Assembly (NCBI RefSeq): GCF_030463535.1
Contig: NC_132893.1
Span: 34,641,191 to 34,705,190, forward strand
Direction of reading: 5' to 3'
From: Salminus brasiliensis
Lineage: Eukaryota > Chordata > Actinopteri > Characiformes > Bryconidae
DNA length: 64,000 nt
Shown: positions 24,313-34,800 of the stretch, piece by piece
How positions within the stretch are numbered: the first letter of the stretch is position 1
How the letters are laid out: each line of letters begins with the position of its first letter
Notes under the pieces: generated by a model
What the model saw: only the letters and a program-made list of their open reading frames with translations
The model's database searches: none
What the model was told of the DNA's origin: nothing
Program-made: the position numbers and the translations under genes

Positions 24313-26314
24313 TGTCTTCTTGTAGAACATCACCAGCTTCTCAGACTACCAAACACACTTAGCTAAGATCATTTGAGAGAGCATAGAAGATCCAGAGATA
24401 TTCTGGAGGAAAACGTGTCAGGGGTGTTTACCACAGGGCGAGAAAATACCCTTCATTACTGTCAGCTGAAAGATCTCAGGCCATGCGGACACATCTGAGT
24501 ATTTGCAAGAGGTGAAGATGGAGGTGGTTCTTCTTCTTCCATCTGGAGATAAACTAACAGAGCTGTAGCGTTAGTGTCCTCACTGCGGCAGCATAATGTT
24601 GAGGCGGCTTCATCGAACCCGGTGACAGCGTCATCTAGCGCTCTGGAAGTGATAATGTGGGTTTGAAATGATTCGTATTGTTTTTATAATCGTAGCGAGT
24701 AACGATGCAGCTCATAAACAAACAGTGTAACGGAGTAAAAGTAAAAGTAGTAACTCATCCAGTAATATGGAGTGAAGTAAAAGTGGAAGTTGGAGAAAAC
24801 AATAATCCTCCAGTAGATACAGATACAGTGTTTTAGTACTTAAGTACAGTAGTGAAGTACTTCTACTTCCTTACTGTACATCTCTAGAAACATCTGGGAA
24901 AACAATATATTTTATATATATTTTCATACAACGTTCCTTATGCGTCCCTCCCCCATGAAAGGATTACATAAGCATGTATAGGCCGAACTCTTCTCAGAAC
25001 ATCAGGCAGTGTCTTCATGAGTAAGAACTTTCTGAGAAAAGCTTTTATTAGAGCTTCAGCCGTCCGCTTCCCTTCACCTCCACTGTAGAACAGCTCTCTG
25101 AATGACTTTGTTTACAACTTAACTGTTTAATTATGCAGAAATTTGGGAAATTATTTCCCCTTAAGCAAGCAATGATGTAAAGCTTTTCAGATGGGGAATA
25201 GAACCCATCAGAATTAAAGTAGACTCATGTGTCAATCCAACCAAACGTATAATTACAGTTACAGAAAACGGGCTTCAGCCTGAAGCACATGTAGCTTATA
25301 AAATCACTACGTTTGTGTTACAAAATCAGGCAATCTGACGGTTTTACCTTGTGTAAGACCTTCCATTCCGTTTTTACGTAACTTCCAAGTAAAGGCCTCA
25401 GGCTGGAATTAAGACTCCTGCACCTAAATGTGCTGCTGTTGTAATGAACATCAGTGTACGTGCCAAGACAGATTCCTTCACACGACATACAGGAGATTTA
25501 AAGTGCTTCTGAAGGGTGGAGGCCATCACTCTAGATTCCTCAGTGACAGGAACTCCATTAGGGTCCACCGTCCAGTCATATTCCAAGGTTGACAACATTG
25601 TAAATAATGTAAATACTGACCACTCTCTGACTAAGGGCCTCTCTCTGGGATTAATGCCAGCTGAAACGGACTGCTGTAGGCCTGTGAAACTGCACAGAGC
25701 TGAAAGTCACGATGAAAGACACACATTTAGAATATTATAAACAATTATAAAACAAATCTGTGTAAATATATGTTTTGTCTCCATTGTAGGTGGGAGGGGG
25801 AGGTGAAACGTGATTTGATAGGTTAATATTACTGTGCCCCACCCACTGCTGCTGATGTGGATGGCAACGTCATCAAAAAGTCACAATCACAAGATGTTTT
25901 AAAGGAACATTTCAATTTAAAGGAACAAGAATTCTGTCTATTAAATGATACCCTGTGATGAATCACGATTCATGTGACTTCAAACAGAAAACAGAATCAG
26001 CCCACAATCCTGCAAGACACCAAATATGGCCATGTGTGGCCAGTGCACTTCTATCTCAATTTCTACCAATGATATCCTTCACACACCCACGGCCTCTGCA
26101 TTCAGAGTGGTGATTTATTACTCTGGACAGACTCCAAATGAGATTTGTGTAGATGTTAAAGGTTAAATATCCCTCTGTTCAGCGCACGTCTTCATCAAAC
26201 ACCCAACTCAGCACCACCACCCACAGATATCAGGGGAAAATCTCCATGTAAGAATTCCACTCCTCGCTCTCATATCTACAAATCCCCTTTGATCCTGAGT
26301 AATTAACAGTAGAT
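24313..26314. other. Gene-free stretch
   Basis: No supported exon. Bases 24730-24890 have the 'gtaaaagtaaaagtag'/'agtacttctactt' composition of a common fish interspersed repeat, with partly inverted ends; its limits are unclear. Confidence 0.5.
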
Positions 26315-27300
26315 CATTCACAGGAGGTACTGAATAATTCATTGTAGATACTGAGTAATGCACAGTAGATACTGAATAATTCATAGTGGATACTGAGTAA
26401 TGCACAGTAGATACTGAATAATTCATAGTGGATACTGAATAATTCATAGTGGATACTGAGTAATGCACAATAGATACTGAATAATTCACAGTGGATACTG
26501 AATAATGCACAATACGTACTGAATAATTCATAGTGGATACTGAGTAATGCACAGAAGATACTGAATAATTCATAGTAGATACTAAATAATTCATAGTGGA
26601 TACTGAGTAATGCACAATAGATACTAAATAATTCATAGTGGATACTGAGTAATGCACAATAGATACTAAATAATTCATAATGTATACTGAGTAATGCACA
26701 ATAGATACTAAATAATTCATAGTGGATACTGAGTAATGCACAGTAGATACTAAATAATTCACAGTGGATACGGAGTAATGGACAGTAGATACTGAATAAT
26801 TCATAGTGGATACTGAGTAATGCACAGTAAATACTAAATTATTCATAGTGGATACTGAGTAATGCACAGTAGATACTAAATAATTCATAGTGGATACTAA
26901 GTAATGCACAGTAGATACTAAATAATTCATAGTGGATACTGAGTAATGCACAGTAGGTACTGAATAATTCATAGTGGATACTGAGTAATGCACAGTAGGT
27001 ACTGAATAATTCAGAATTCCAGAATAAATGAGAGTGGATACTGTATAATTCATAATGAATACTGAGTAGATCAGAATTACCAAACAATTCAGTGTATACT
27101 GAACAATTCATAGTGGGTACAAAATAATACACAGTGGATACTGAATAATTCATAGCATATACTGATTATTTCATAGTAAAAATGGTTACTGAACAATTCA
27201 TTGTAAATACTAAATCATTAATAGTAGATAGTAAATAACTAATTGTTTTGAATAATTCATAGTAAATACTGAACAATTGATTTTAGTTACCAGGCAAACA
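26315..27300. repeat. 42-bp minisatellite built from 21-bp half-units
   Basis: About 20 copies alternate two related 21-mers: GTGGATACTGAGTAATGCAC plus A, and GTAGATACTGAATAATTCAT plus A. Copies decay toward 27.0-27.3 kb. Because 21 and 42 are multiples of three, the - strand stays open for 291 codons (26208-27083), giving a repetitive VHYSVSTMNY pseudo-protein. Confidence 0.96.
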
Positions 27301-28261
27301 AAATCATACTGAATAATTCACATAATTGGATCCATAGATTTATTGATTTGTTATTGTTTTGTGATATTTATGTCTTTGGCGGGGTGTTAAGACTTCTTTT
27401 AATAATTATTTTTCTTAAATCTCACATATTCAGCCTGTAGAAATGCATTCTAGTTTATCAACAACATTAAAAAAATACATTAGGTAAAATAAAGTGCATC
27501 TAAACCAGCTGGGCTCAATCGGAGCAACCAAACACCACTTTTAAAAGACTAGTGACTGGTGCTTTAGACTTTTCAGTCCGGTGGTCTGAACTGAGTCAGA
27601 GTTAGTTGAGTAAATATGACCTTGACCAGTCCAGCAGGTCATTCACCATCTATCAAGACATTCACCATCAAGCTAGACATAAACAAAGCAGGGCCTCTTG
27701 CTGAACTCCGTTCCTTTCAGATGTGAGGTAATGCTTTAATCACACGATTCAAGTCAAACAGCTTATGCAACAGTTCGGCACCAAAACAAAAATAAAAGAT
27801 TACTACATGATGAGTGAACCGATACTGAGTCACCGCTGAGCTGCAGCTTTGGAAACACATCTCTACTGGTCATGCTAGCTACATCAACACAGGCAGAGCT
27901 ATATAAACCCACTTACATAACGACACCTTCCACAGCCAAACAGCACCAGTACATACAAACATCGCTTTCTCTTGTTTGTACAGTTACTTTTATCCAGTAA
28001 AACACCATTAATGGGACGATAAAAGCAATAATACCAAGTTGTGGAAATGTTAGCAGTCTCTAAAGAGTCAGTGTTGCAGTTCGACAAACAAAGCACACAA
28101 TTAGGACTTGTTGGGCAGTGAGGGACCACACCGGGCATCAAACCCAATGCTGAAGTTGAGCAAGTTCTGCTTTTCTTGCACAGCAAAGAACGTTTTTCTT
28201 GAGACAACTCAAGACATTCAACCTGCCGCAGACCCTGATGATGCAGTTCTGCACAGCCATC
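27301..28261. other. Gene-free stretch
   Basis: No supported exon or recognised element. Overlapping frames at 27899-28207 (-) and 28108-28332 (+) have no recognised domain. Confidence 0.5.
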
Positions 28262-28775
28262 ATCGAGTCAAGTCAAATTTATTTGTAGTTTTTTTACAAC
28301 TGTTTTACAACAAAGCAGCTTTAGATAATTAGTAATTAGTAAAAGACAGAAAAAAAGAAAAATCAATAACATAAAAGACCTCCTTAAAAACCTAAGACCC
28401 CCAGTGAGCAGCCGACAGTGACAGTGGCCAGAAAACTTCTATCAGAGCTGGAGGAAGAAACCTTGGGAGAAACCAAGACTCACAAGGAGGACCCGACCCA
28501 TCCTCCTCTGATCAGAACTATTAATAAATTATTGATAAAAGATACCTAGACTTATCTATACTGTTGAACTGCTCTGATCATAATCGTAACATAATAATCA
28601 TGGTGTAGTAGAACTTAATATAGTCATGGCAGTGATGGTCAGAGGAATGAGAGGAATGATACAGTGGGGGTAACAGTGGTGATATTAATAGTGGCAGATA
28701 GTTAAGAGGCCATTTAGGTTTGAACATGGTCATTGGGCAGGAAGCAGTGGTAGGGGGGTGTGCAGCTGGGCATCC
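28262..28775 (-). mobile_element. Non-LTR retrotransposon 3' end (family D), minus strand
   Basis: Begins with 'gagtcaagtcaaatttattt' followed by 'gcagctttagataattagta', which is the inverted LINE tail. It contains 'gaggaagaaaccttgggaga' and 'gaggacccgacccatcctcc'. The same sequence in + orientation lies at 9040-9650. Only the 3' end is present. Confidence 0.78.
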
Positions 28776-30044
28776 TGGACTCTTAAACTACAGTGGACAA
28801 CATACCCTAATCCATAAATGAACTGAGCTTCTAAAACCCACTGAACAAACACAGTACTGATCTATAACGTTCACTCTAGGACTATTTGCACAGCTGTACA
28901 GATGTTAATTTTCTGCAAATGTTTTTACAGCTCATTCATTTCAGTACTTTTTTATATTTATTGTGAATTTTAATCTCCCAGTGTAATACTAGTTCTGCTA
29001 CACGTCCCACTTGCATTGCTCTCACCAAGTAAACCTCCTAGTATGTGTAACAGACTTAGCGATTCTCATTGTCAAGCTTTCTAGGGGAGTGGGTGGGATA
29101 TATGAAACACCCCTTACATTTTAGTGCTTGTGTAAATACATTTGGGTTCCTGGCCTACCAAACCAGTCTGTAGTCCCGATTAATTCATGTCGGGCTGCCC
29201 AGCTCAGACACCTTGACTCAACACATTCCACATTCGCCTCCTGTTCATACATCACAGGGGTAGACAGAATTACACCACCAACAGGAAAGCACTACCCCTG
29301 ACTTCTAAAAACACACCATTCATTTATTGCAAGCGCAGGACGCATCTGTTCATGCATGTGTGCAAACCACTGCGTCTACCTGATTTACCTGGACCAGTAC
29401 AGTACTGGTTTGGCAACACAACAAGAGGATGCAAGAGCAACTGCCGACAGCAAAACTGCAGACATGGGAACCGGGAAGAGCTCAATCAATTCAGGCTGCA
29501 TTTTTGGCCATTTAGCAGGTACTGCAGAGCTGGAAAGGCAGAGAAGCCAAAGGATGTGAACTCAAGGTGAAGTAAAATGTTAACTAGCTGAAGCAGTCTA
29601 AAAGATGTAACAGAACTCAAAATGTGCTTGAATCTACCTGTAGATGTTGAAAGGGTAGGGTAAGCAGAGGTTCATTTAAAACAGGAGCATAAACCGGTTC
29701 TGAACAGGCTTGTTTAGCCAATGAGAAAAGGTGCAGTAAGCTGGACCCTTGAGGCAGTTTAACCTAAAGCATGTCAATGATGCCAGGAAATGGTTTTAAC
29801 TTGAGGGAGGGGGGGGAAGAAAAAAAATAAAATAAAAAAGGCACCTTTATGGGTATATTAATGTATCTGGGGGAGATCATTACCATTGTGTTCATTTCCA
29901 GTACAGTTCATGTTGAGGGACAGTGTTGCACTGGTTGAACTCTAGCACCTACTGCACCTAAGCTCCAGACTCATTTACTTCCAATAAATGTAACAAAAAT
30001 AAACACCCAACAAACAAACCAGCCAATTTATGACGAAGCACATC
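28776..30044. other. Intergenic stretch downstream of mat2a
   Basis: No supported exon on either strand. The overlapping + strand frames at 29352-29570 show no recognised domain. A short A/G-rich tract lies at 29805-29840. Confidence 0.5.
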
Positions 30045-30070
30045 GACACGTGGGACTTCAGGGCAGAATT

Positions 30071-30076
30071 TTTATT
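30071..30076 (-). promoter_or_regulatory. mat2a distal polyadenylation signal
   Basis: AATAAA on the - strand, the first one after hp6. Cleavage would be expected about 10-30 bases further on (about 30045-30060). Confidence 0.6.
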
Positions 30077-30361
30077 CAAAATTACCAACATGGAACAGCA
30101 GAGGGAGGAAGAGGGATTTGAGGATATTGCAGCTGGTACATATCACAGGAGGACATTTGGTGGGCGTAGCAAGACAGGGGTGGATAGAAGGGCAAGAGGT
30201 AGTGGGGCAGGGAAAGAGAAAAATAATCGAAAAGGCACTTTTACTCTTTCAGTAACCACTCTGTCGCACCACTCTGTGGCATGTAAAGAAGGAAAACATC
30301 GGATGGAAAAAAAATTAAATTAAAAAGACGTCTCCGCACGCCAGGCAGAGCACGTAAACAA

Positions 30362-30388
30362 GGCCGGTTTCTCTGTACAACACCGGCC
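30362..30388 (-). promoter_or_regulatory. METTL16-type hairpin hp6
   Basis: UACAGAGAA (+ strand 30369-30377) lies between perfect GGCCGGT/ACCGGCC arms (7 GC-rich pairs). The last hairpin before the distal polyadenylation signal. Confidence 0.92.
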
Positions 30389-30556
30389 AAACTGCTGCTT
30401 CTGCCTCAGGCGGTGCAGGTCGCCTAAACATAAAAACGTGTGCGCGTGAGTACGTATGGTCAGTCTCACCAGATCTGCCGTCATTCAGGTAAAAATAATA
30501 TAAATAATAAAATAGTCAACAATGGTCACAGCTTCCAGCGCCACCCAGTGGCAGAG

Positions 30557-30587
30557 CCCCAAAGCTTTTCTGTAGGACACTACGGGG
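30557..30587 (-). promoter_or_regulatory. METTL16-type hairpin hp5
   Basis: UACAGAAAA (+ strand 30566-30574) lies in a hairpin closed by CCCC/GGGG plus a G-U pair and further broken pairing. The weakest stem of the set. Confidence 0.8.
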
Positions 30588-30737
30588 ATGCCAGAAGGCA
30601 GGTGCGTGGGACACACCAAAACGACGGTGTTCAGGCAAATGGAAAACAAAAGTACTGGTTTATTATTTTTCTTAAAAAGACTCAGCTTTACACTCGTACA
30701 AAAGAACTTTTAGAGAGAGAGACCCTCCCGAGGAACA

Positions 30738-30761
30738 CTGGCTTTTCTGTATTGACGCCAG
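30738..30761 (-). promoter_or_regulatory. METTL16-type hairpin hp4
   Basis: UACAGAAAA (+ strand 30743-30751), the A variant of the nonamer, lies between CTGGC and GCCAG arms (5 pairs). Confidence 0.85.
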
Positions 30762-30849
30762 GGCTCGAAGAGCGCCGCCAAGCAATACAACGTTTTTCAA
30801 GTATGGAGCGATTCAAGTGACGAAGGCTGCCCCTCTGCAGGGGAGAGGG

Positions 30850-30879
30850 AGCAGGGCTTCTCTGTAGCTACGCCCCGCT
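30850..30879 (-). promoter_or_regulatory. METTL16-type hairpin hp3
   Basis: UACAGAGAA (+ strand 30858-30866) lies in the loop between AGCGGGGC and GCCCTGCT arms (8 pairs, one G-U). Confidence 0.9.
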
Positions 30880-31018
30880 GTCAGCCACATGCAGAGGGGG
30901 AAGTGCAGTGCCTTCGCTGTGGTCTAGTAGAGAGACACACCAAACGGAGGGCGGAAGGGGCAGGTGGGGGGAGTGGTTAGAGTCATGGTTCCTCAGCACC
31001 ATATGGGTTGGTAGCAGC

Positions 31019-31045
31019 TTCTGACTTCTCTGTAACACGCCAGAA
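31019..31045 (-). promoter_or_regulatory. METTL16-type hairpin hp2
   Basis: UACAGAGAA (+ strand 31026-31034) lies in the loop between TTCTGGC and GTCAGAA arms (7 pairs, one G-U). It is itself enclosed by a perfect 13-bp outer helix with arms at 30981-30993 and 31061-31073. Confidence 0.9.
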
Positions 31046-31777
31046 AAATGTATGGCCTGCAGGAACCATGACTATAGACATTTGAAAAATAAAACCCTTA
31101 AAAATATATATATACCCCAATCAAAACGGTTTGAGTTCTAATTCAAATGCAATGGATTAGACATTTGTCTCCTCTCCAAACGAAGGCAGGTTCTTTTCAA
31201 ACATTCGTCCGACCCTTCACAAGAGGTTTCTTGATCCCATTAACAACTTTAATACTCCTCTTAAAATGGTCAACTGGGCATAAATGGCAAGCACTGGTGC
31301 TTTTGTAATTAAAACAGCAGAAAAAAAGGAAAAAAAAAAAAAAACGATTGAGGGACTAGTGCTTCATCCAGCAATGCTTAGCAAACTCTCCAAACTCTTT
31401 GACCTCAATTTGTGCCATCACTAATTCATTTAGCAGGATGCAAGGGGAAGAAGGGCAGAAGGAGAGAGGGAAAGAACGGGGAAGAGGGAGAGCACAAGGA
31501 AATAGACAGAACACTTTCCAGACCGCCATTCAACAGAACTTTCTAGAAATTGCAAAAAGGAGCAAGGTTGAAGGTCAGAGGAGGAAGAAGGGGAGGAAAG
31601 GAAGGAGAGGAGAGAAAAAAAAAAAAAAAAAAGTGTGCGCATTAAAGGAGGAGTGTGGAAGGAAGGGAAGATACGTTTACCTTTGGGACTGGGAGCTGGA
31701 AAGGGAGGGGGACAGGGTTTATAGGGATAACAGGAGATTGGAACATATGGGTTTTGGTACATCATCCCTCTCCTCAA

Positions 31778-31813
31778 GTCAGCAAGGTTTCTCTGTAGTG
31801 TACACCTGCTGAC
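31778..31813 (-). promoter_or_regulatory. METTL16-type hairpin hp1
   Basis: The - strand reads a stem GTCAGCAGGT, loop with UACAGAGAA (+ strand 31789-31797), and closing arm ACCTTGCTGAC: 10 base pairs with one bulged U. It starts 23 bases after the stop codon. In mammals the equivalent hp1 is the site through which METTL16 controls splicing of the last MAT2A intron when SAM is low. Confidence 0.93.
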
Positions 31814-31836
31814 CGAGAGCAGAGGGAGTTACAGAA

Positions 31837-34800
31837 TTAGTATTTAAGCTTTTTGGGCACCTCCCAAGGGAAGGACTCGCGGCCAAAGTGGCCATAGGCG
31901 GCGGTGCGCTGATAGATTGGCTTCTTCAGGTCCAGATCTCTGGAATTGCACAGGAGAACGAGTGAGACCATCGCAAAAAAAGAAAAAAAGGCAAGACGAT
32001 GCAGAGATAAAAAACTAATCTAAATTTCTAATCAAGAGCATTTAGAATACCTTCAGCACCTACCTAATTAACATTAACTGTGCAAGAATAACTATTCTTT
32101 GATTACTTCAGTATATAATGAATGTACAACCTCAACCTGTGTTACACATGTTTCAGATGGACTGTTCACTACACAAAAGGCAACCGCCAACTCACTAATA
32201 CTGAATAACACTTGAGAGGGAAGGGAAAAAAAAAAAAAAAAAAAAAAAAGGAAAAAAAAAAGCCATCTGTGACCCTAAGACCACTTCAAACCGAACTAGG
32301 TGCGTTCTGCCCACCTTCTGTGTTCTGTGTGTAACACCTGCTTTCTCATGACAGCCTGCGGGCCACCCCACAGGAGTGTACTTTACCTGACAATGACCCC
32401 AGGGCGGAGGTCAAAGTTCTTCTTCACAATGTCAAGCAGCTCCTTCTCACTCCTCTGAGAGGTGCCATAGTGGAAGATTGAGATGGACAGTGGATGGGCC
32501 ACTCCGATGGCATAGGACACCTACAGGACAATGTTAACATCGTTTTAATGGATACTGTGGACTTTGTGACACCATACATCGGCAGTCAATTAGGTAAAAT
32601 TAGGTTCTCTCCAATACAACAATTAGAAAGTAAACTAGGTTAAAAAAAATAATAATAAATAAATAAATGAATAAATAAATAAATCTCACCTGGACCAGCA
32701 CACGCTTGCACAGTCCAGCCTTCACCAGAGACTTAGCCACCCAGCGGGCAGCATAAGCAGCAGAACGGTCCACCTTGGTGTAGTCCTTTCCTGAAAAGGC
32801 ACCACCGCCATGGGCACCCCAGCCTCCGTATGTGTCCACAATGATTTTGCGACCAGTCAGACCAGCATCACCCTAACCCAAAACACCACTTTCATTTAAA
32901 AGGTAATAACCAGAAAACCTAAGAGGGAAGTGTTCCTGCTGTTTTAAGTGGACCTTAGATTAAAGATGGTCGACTAGACACCATAAAAGTCCATGTTTAT
33001 TCTTAATTTAAGCTGTTGTAGGTTGAATACAGAAGCTAAAGTGCAACAGCCATAAAAGCAGTGTTTACTGTCTTCTGCCCCGACTTAAATCTTACCTGAG
33101 GGCCTCCAATAACAAAGCGTCCACTGGGCTGCAGGTGGTAGATGGTGTCGTCGTCCAGGTAGACACTGGGCACCACGGCCTTCACCACTTTTTCCTTCAG
33201 TGCATCCCTCATCTCATCCAGACACACAACCTCATCATGCTGCACAGACACCACCACAGTGTGCACACGCACAGGCAGCATGGCCCCACGATCCTGCCTA
33301 TATTGAACGGTCACCTGGACAGCGACAAATGCAGTACAGCGGTAAGCCCAAGTAATCACTGCTCAGCCACACAAGCATATATCAATACAATAGAGTATCA
33401 GCTTATAGGCTGATGTTCAGTGAACACAGCAAATATTTAGAAATATTTGACTAAAGGGAGATCAGCATTGCGTCTCACCTGGGTCTTGGAGTCCGGCCGC
33501 AGCCAGGGCAGAGTTCCATTACGGCGCAGCTCAGCCATTTTTGCATTCAGCTTGTGGGCCAGAACGATGGTGAGGGGCATGCACTCCTCAGTCTCATCAG
33601 TTGCATAGCCAAACATCAGACCCTGCAAATGCCACAAAAGCATAAACGCCATGCACACAAGGTCATGAATACAAGATTTCAACAGATACTGAGCAGCAGT
33701 GCTCACCTGATCTCCAGCACCAATATCCTCCTCGTTACGGTCAAGGTGAACTCCTTGCGCAATGTCAGGCGACTGCTGCTCCAGAGCCACGAGCACATTG
33801 CAGGTCTTGTAATCGAACCCTAAGCAACAACCGGCATGTGAGATACCCAGAAACAATACACATCATCCAAGCAGCGCTGGAACACTTAGCTAACCAACCC
33901 CCTCCCTGCAGGACAATTGAGCAATGCCATGGTAGAACTGCAGCTGTATCTGAGAGGAGTGTTAAATATCTTTACATAAGAACCAGTGCAAGTACCTTTA
34001 TTATTAAGAGTGTACACTAGAAGCCAAGGGACACTCGCCTATCATATTCCCTTTTTTCTAGTTTACAGTCATTTTACAGAGTAGAGAAACACTGCAAGGA
34101 CAGCCACTGAACTTGTACAGACACAGAAACTCCCTGATCTTAAGGCAGGCTGAAAGGACTTCTGCCTTTTTTCCTTCATATGACTGCAAGCGAATGACCC
34201 GAGTACCTTTAGAGGAGTCGTCATAGCCGATATGCTTAATGGTGTCCCTGACGACCTTCTGGTAGTCCACACAAGCACGGGAGGTCACCTCGCCAGCCAG
34301 CAAGATCATTCCAGTCTTGGCAACAGTTTCTATTAGGAGATATTAGGGGGAAAATCAGTATAGACAGAAGACTGAAGGAAAGCAGACCATACCACAGGCT
34401 CCGTGCCCATGGCAGACTTCACTTATTACAGGATCTGTTTAAAGTGCTCCTGCCTTTTATTTATTAGTTATAGAGGCAGGTTACTATTTGAGTCCAGTCG
34501 TGTTCTGTAAACTGTGGCATCAACACTACTGTAAATTCTTTTTAGTACATGCTAAAGCTTATTCTGGGTTTGGGAAACCTGCCCTAAGTGTTTAAACATA
34601 ACACTGACACCAGAACTAATCCCTTGTATGGAATTGGCCAAAAGCTCTTTGTAACACAACTCACCACATGCAACCTTAGCATCGGGGTCCTGCTTGAGGT
34701 GGGCATCCAGCACAGCATCACTGATCTGGTCGCAAATCTTATCTGTAAAAAGGACAGAAGCACATATAGGAATGCAACATTATAAAGCGTGAAAAACTGA

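Larger units (their letters stand above)
30045..31836 (-). other. mat2a: mat2a 3' UTR
   Basis: Bounded by the TAA stop (31837-31839) and a - strand AATAAA (+ strand TTTATT at 30071-30076), giving about 1.8 kb. It carries all six METTL16-type hairpins. A proximal AATAAA also exists near 30659 (+ strand TTTATT); using it would drop hp5 and hp6. Confidence 0.75.

Noticed and set aside
26208-27083. 291-codon minus-strand ORF
   Set aside because: It is a translation of a 42-bp minisatellite; the frame stays open because the period is divisible by three.
30030-31812. Plus-strand ORFs at 30030-30323, 30440-30820 and 31399-31812
   Set aside because: They lie antisense to the mat2a 3' UTR and consist of low-complexity purine-rich or arbitrary sequence.
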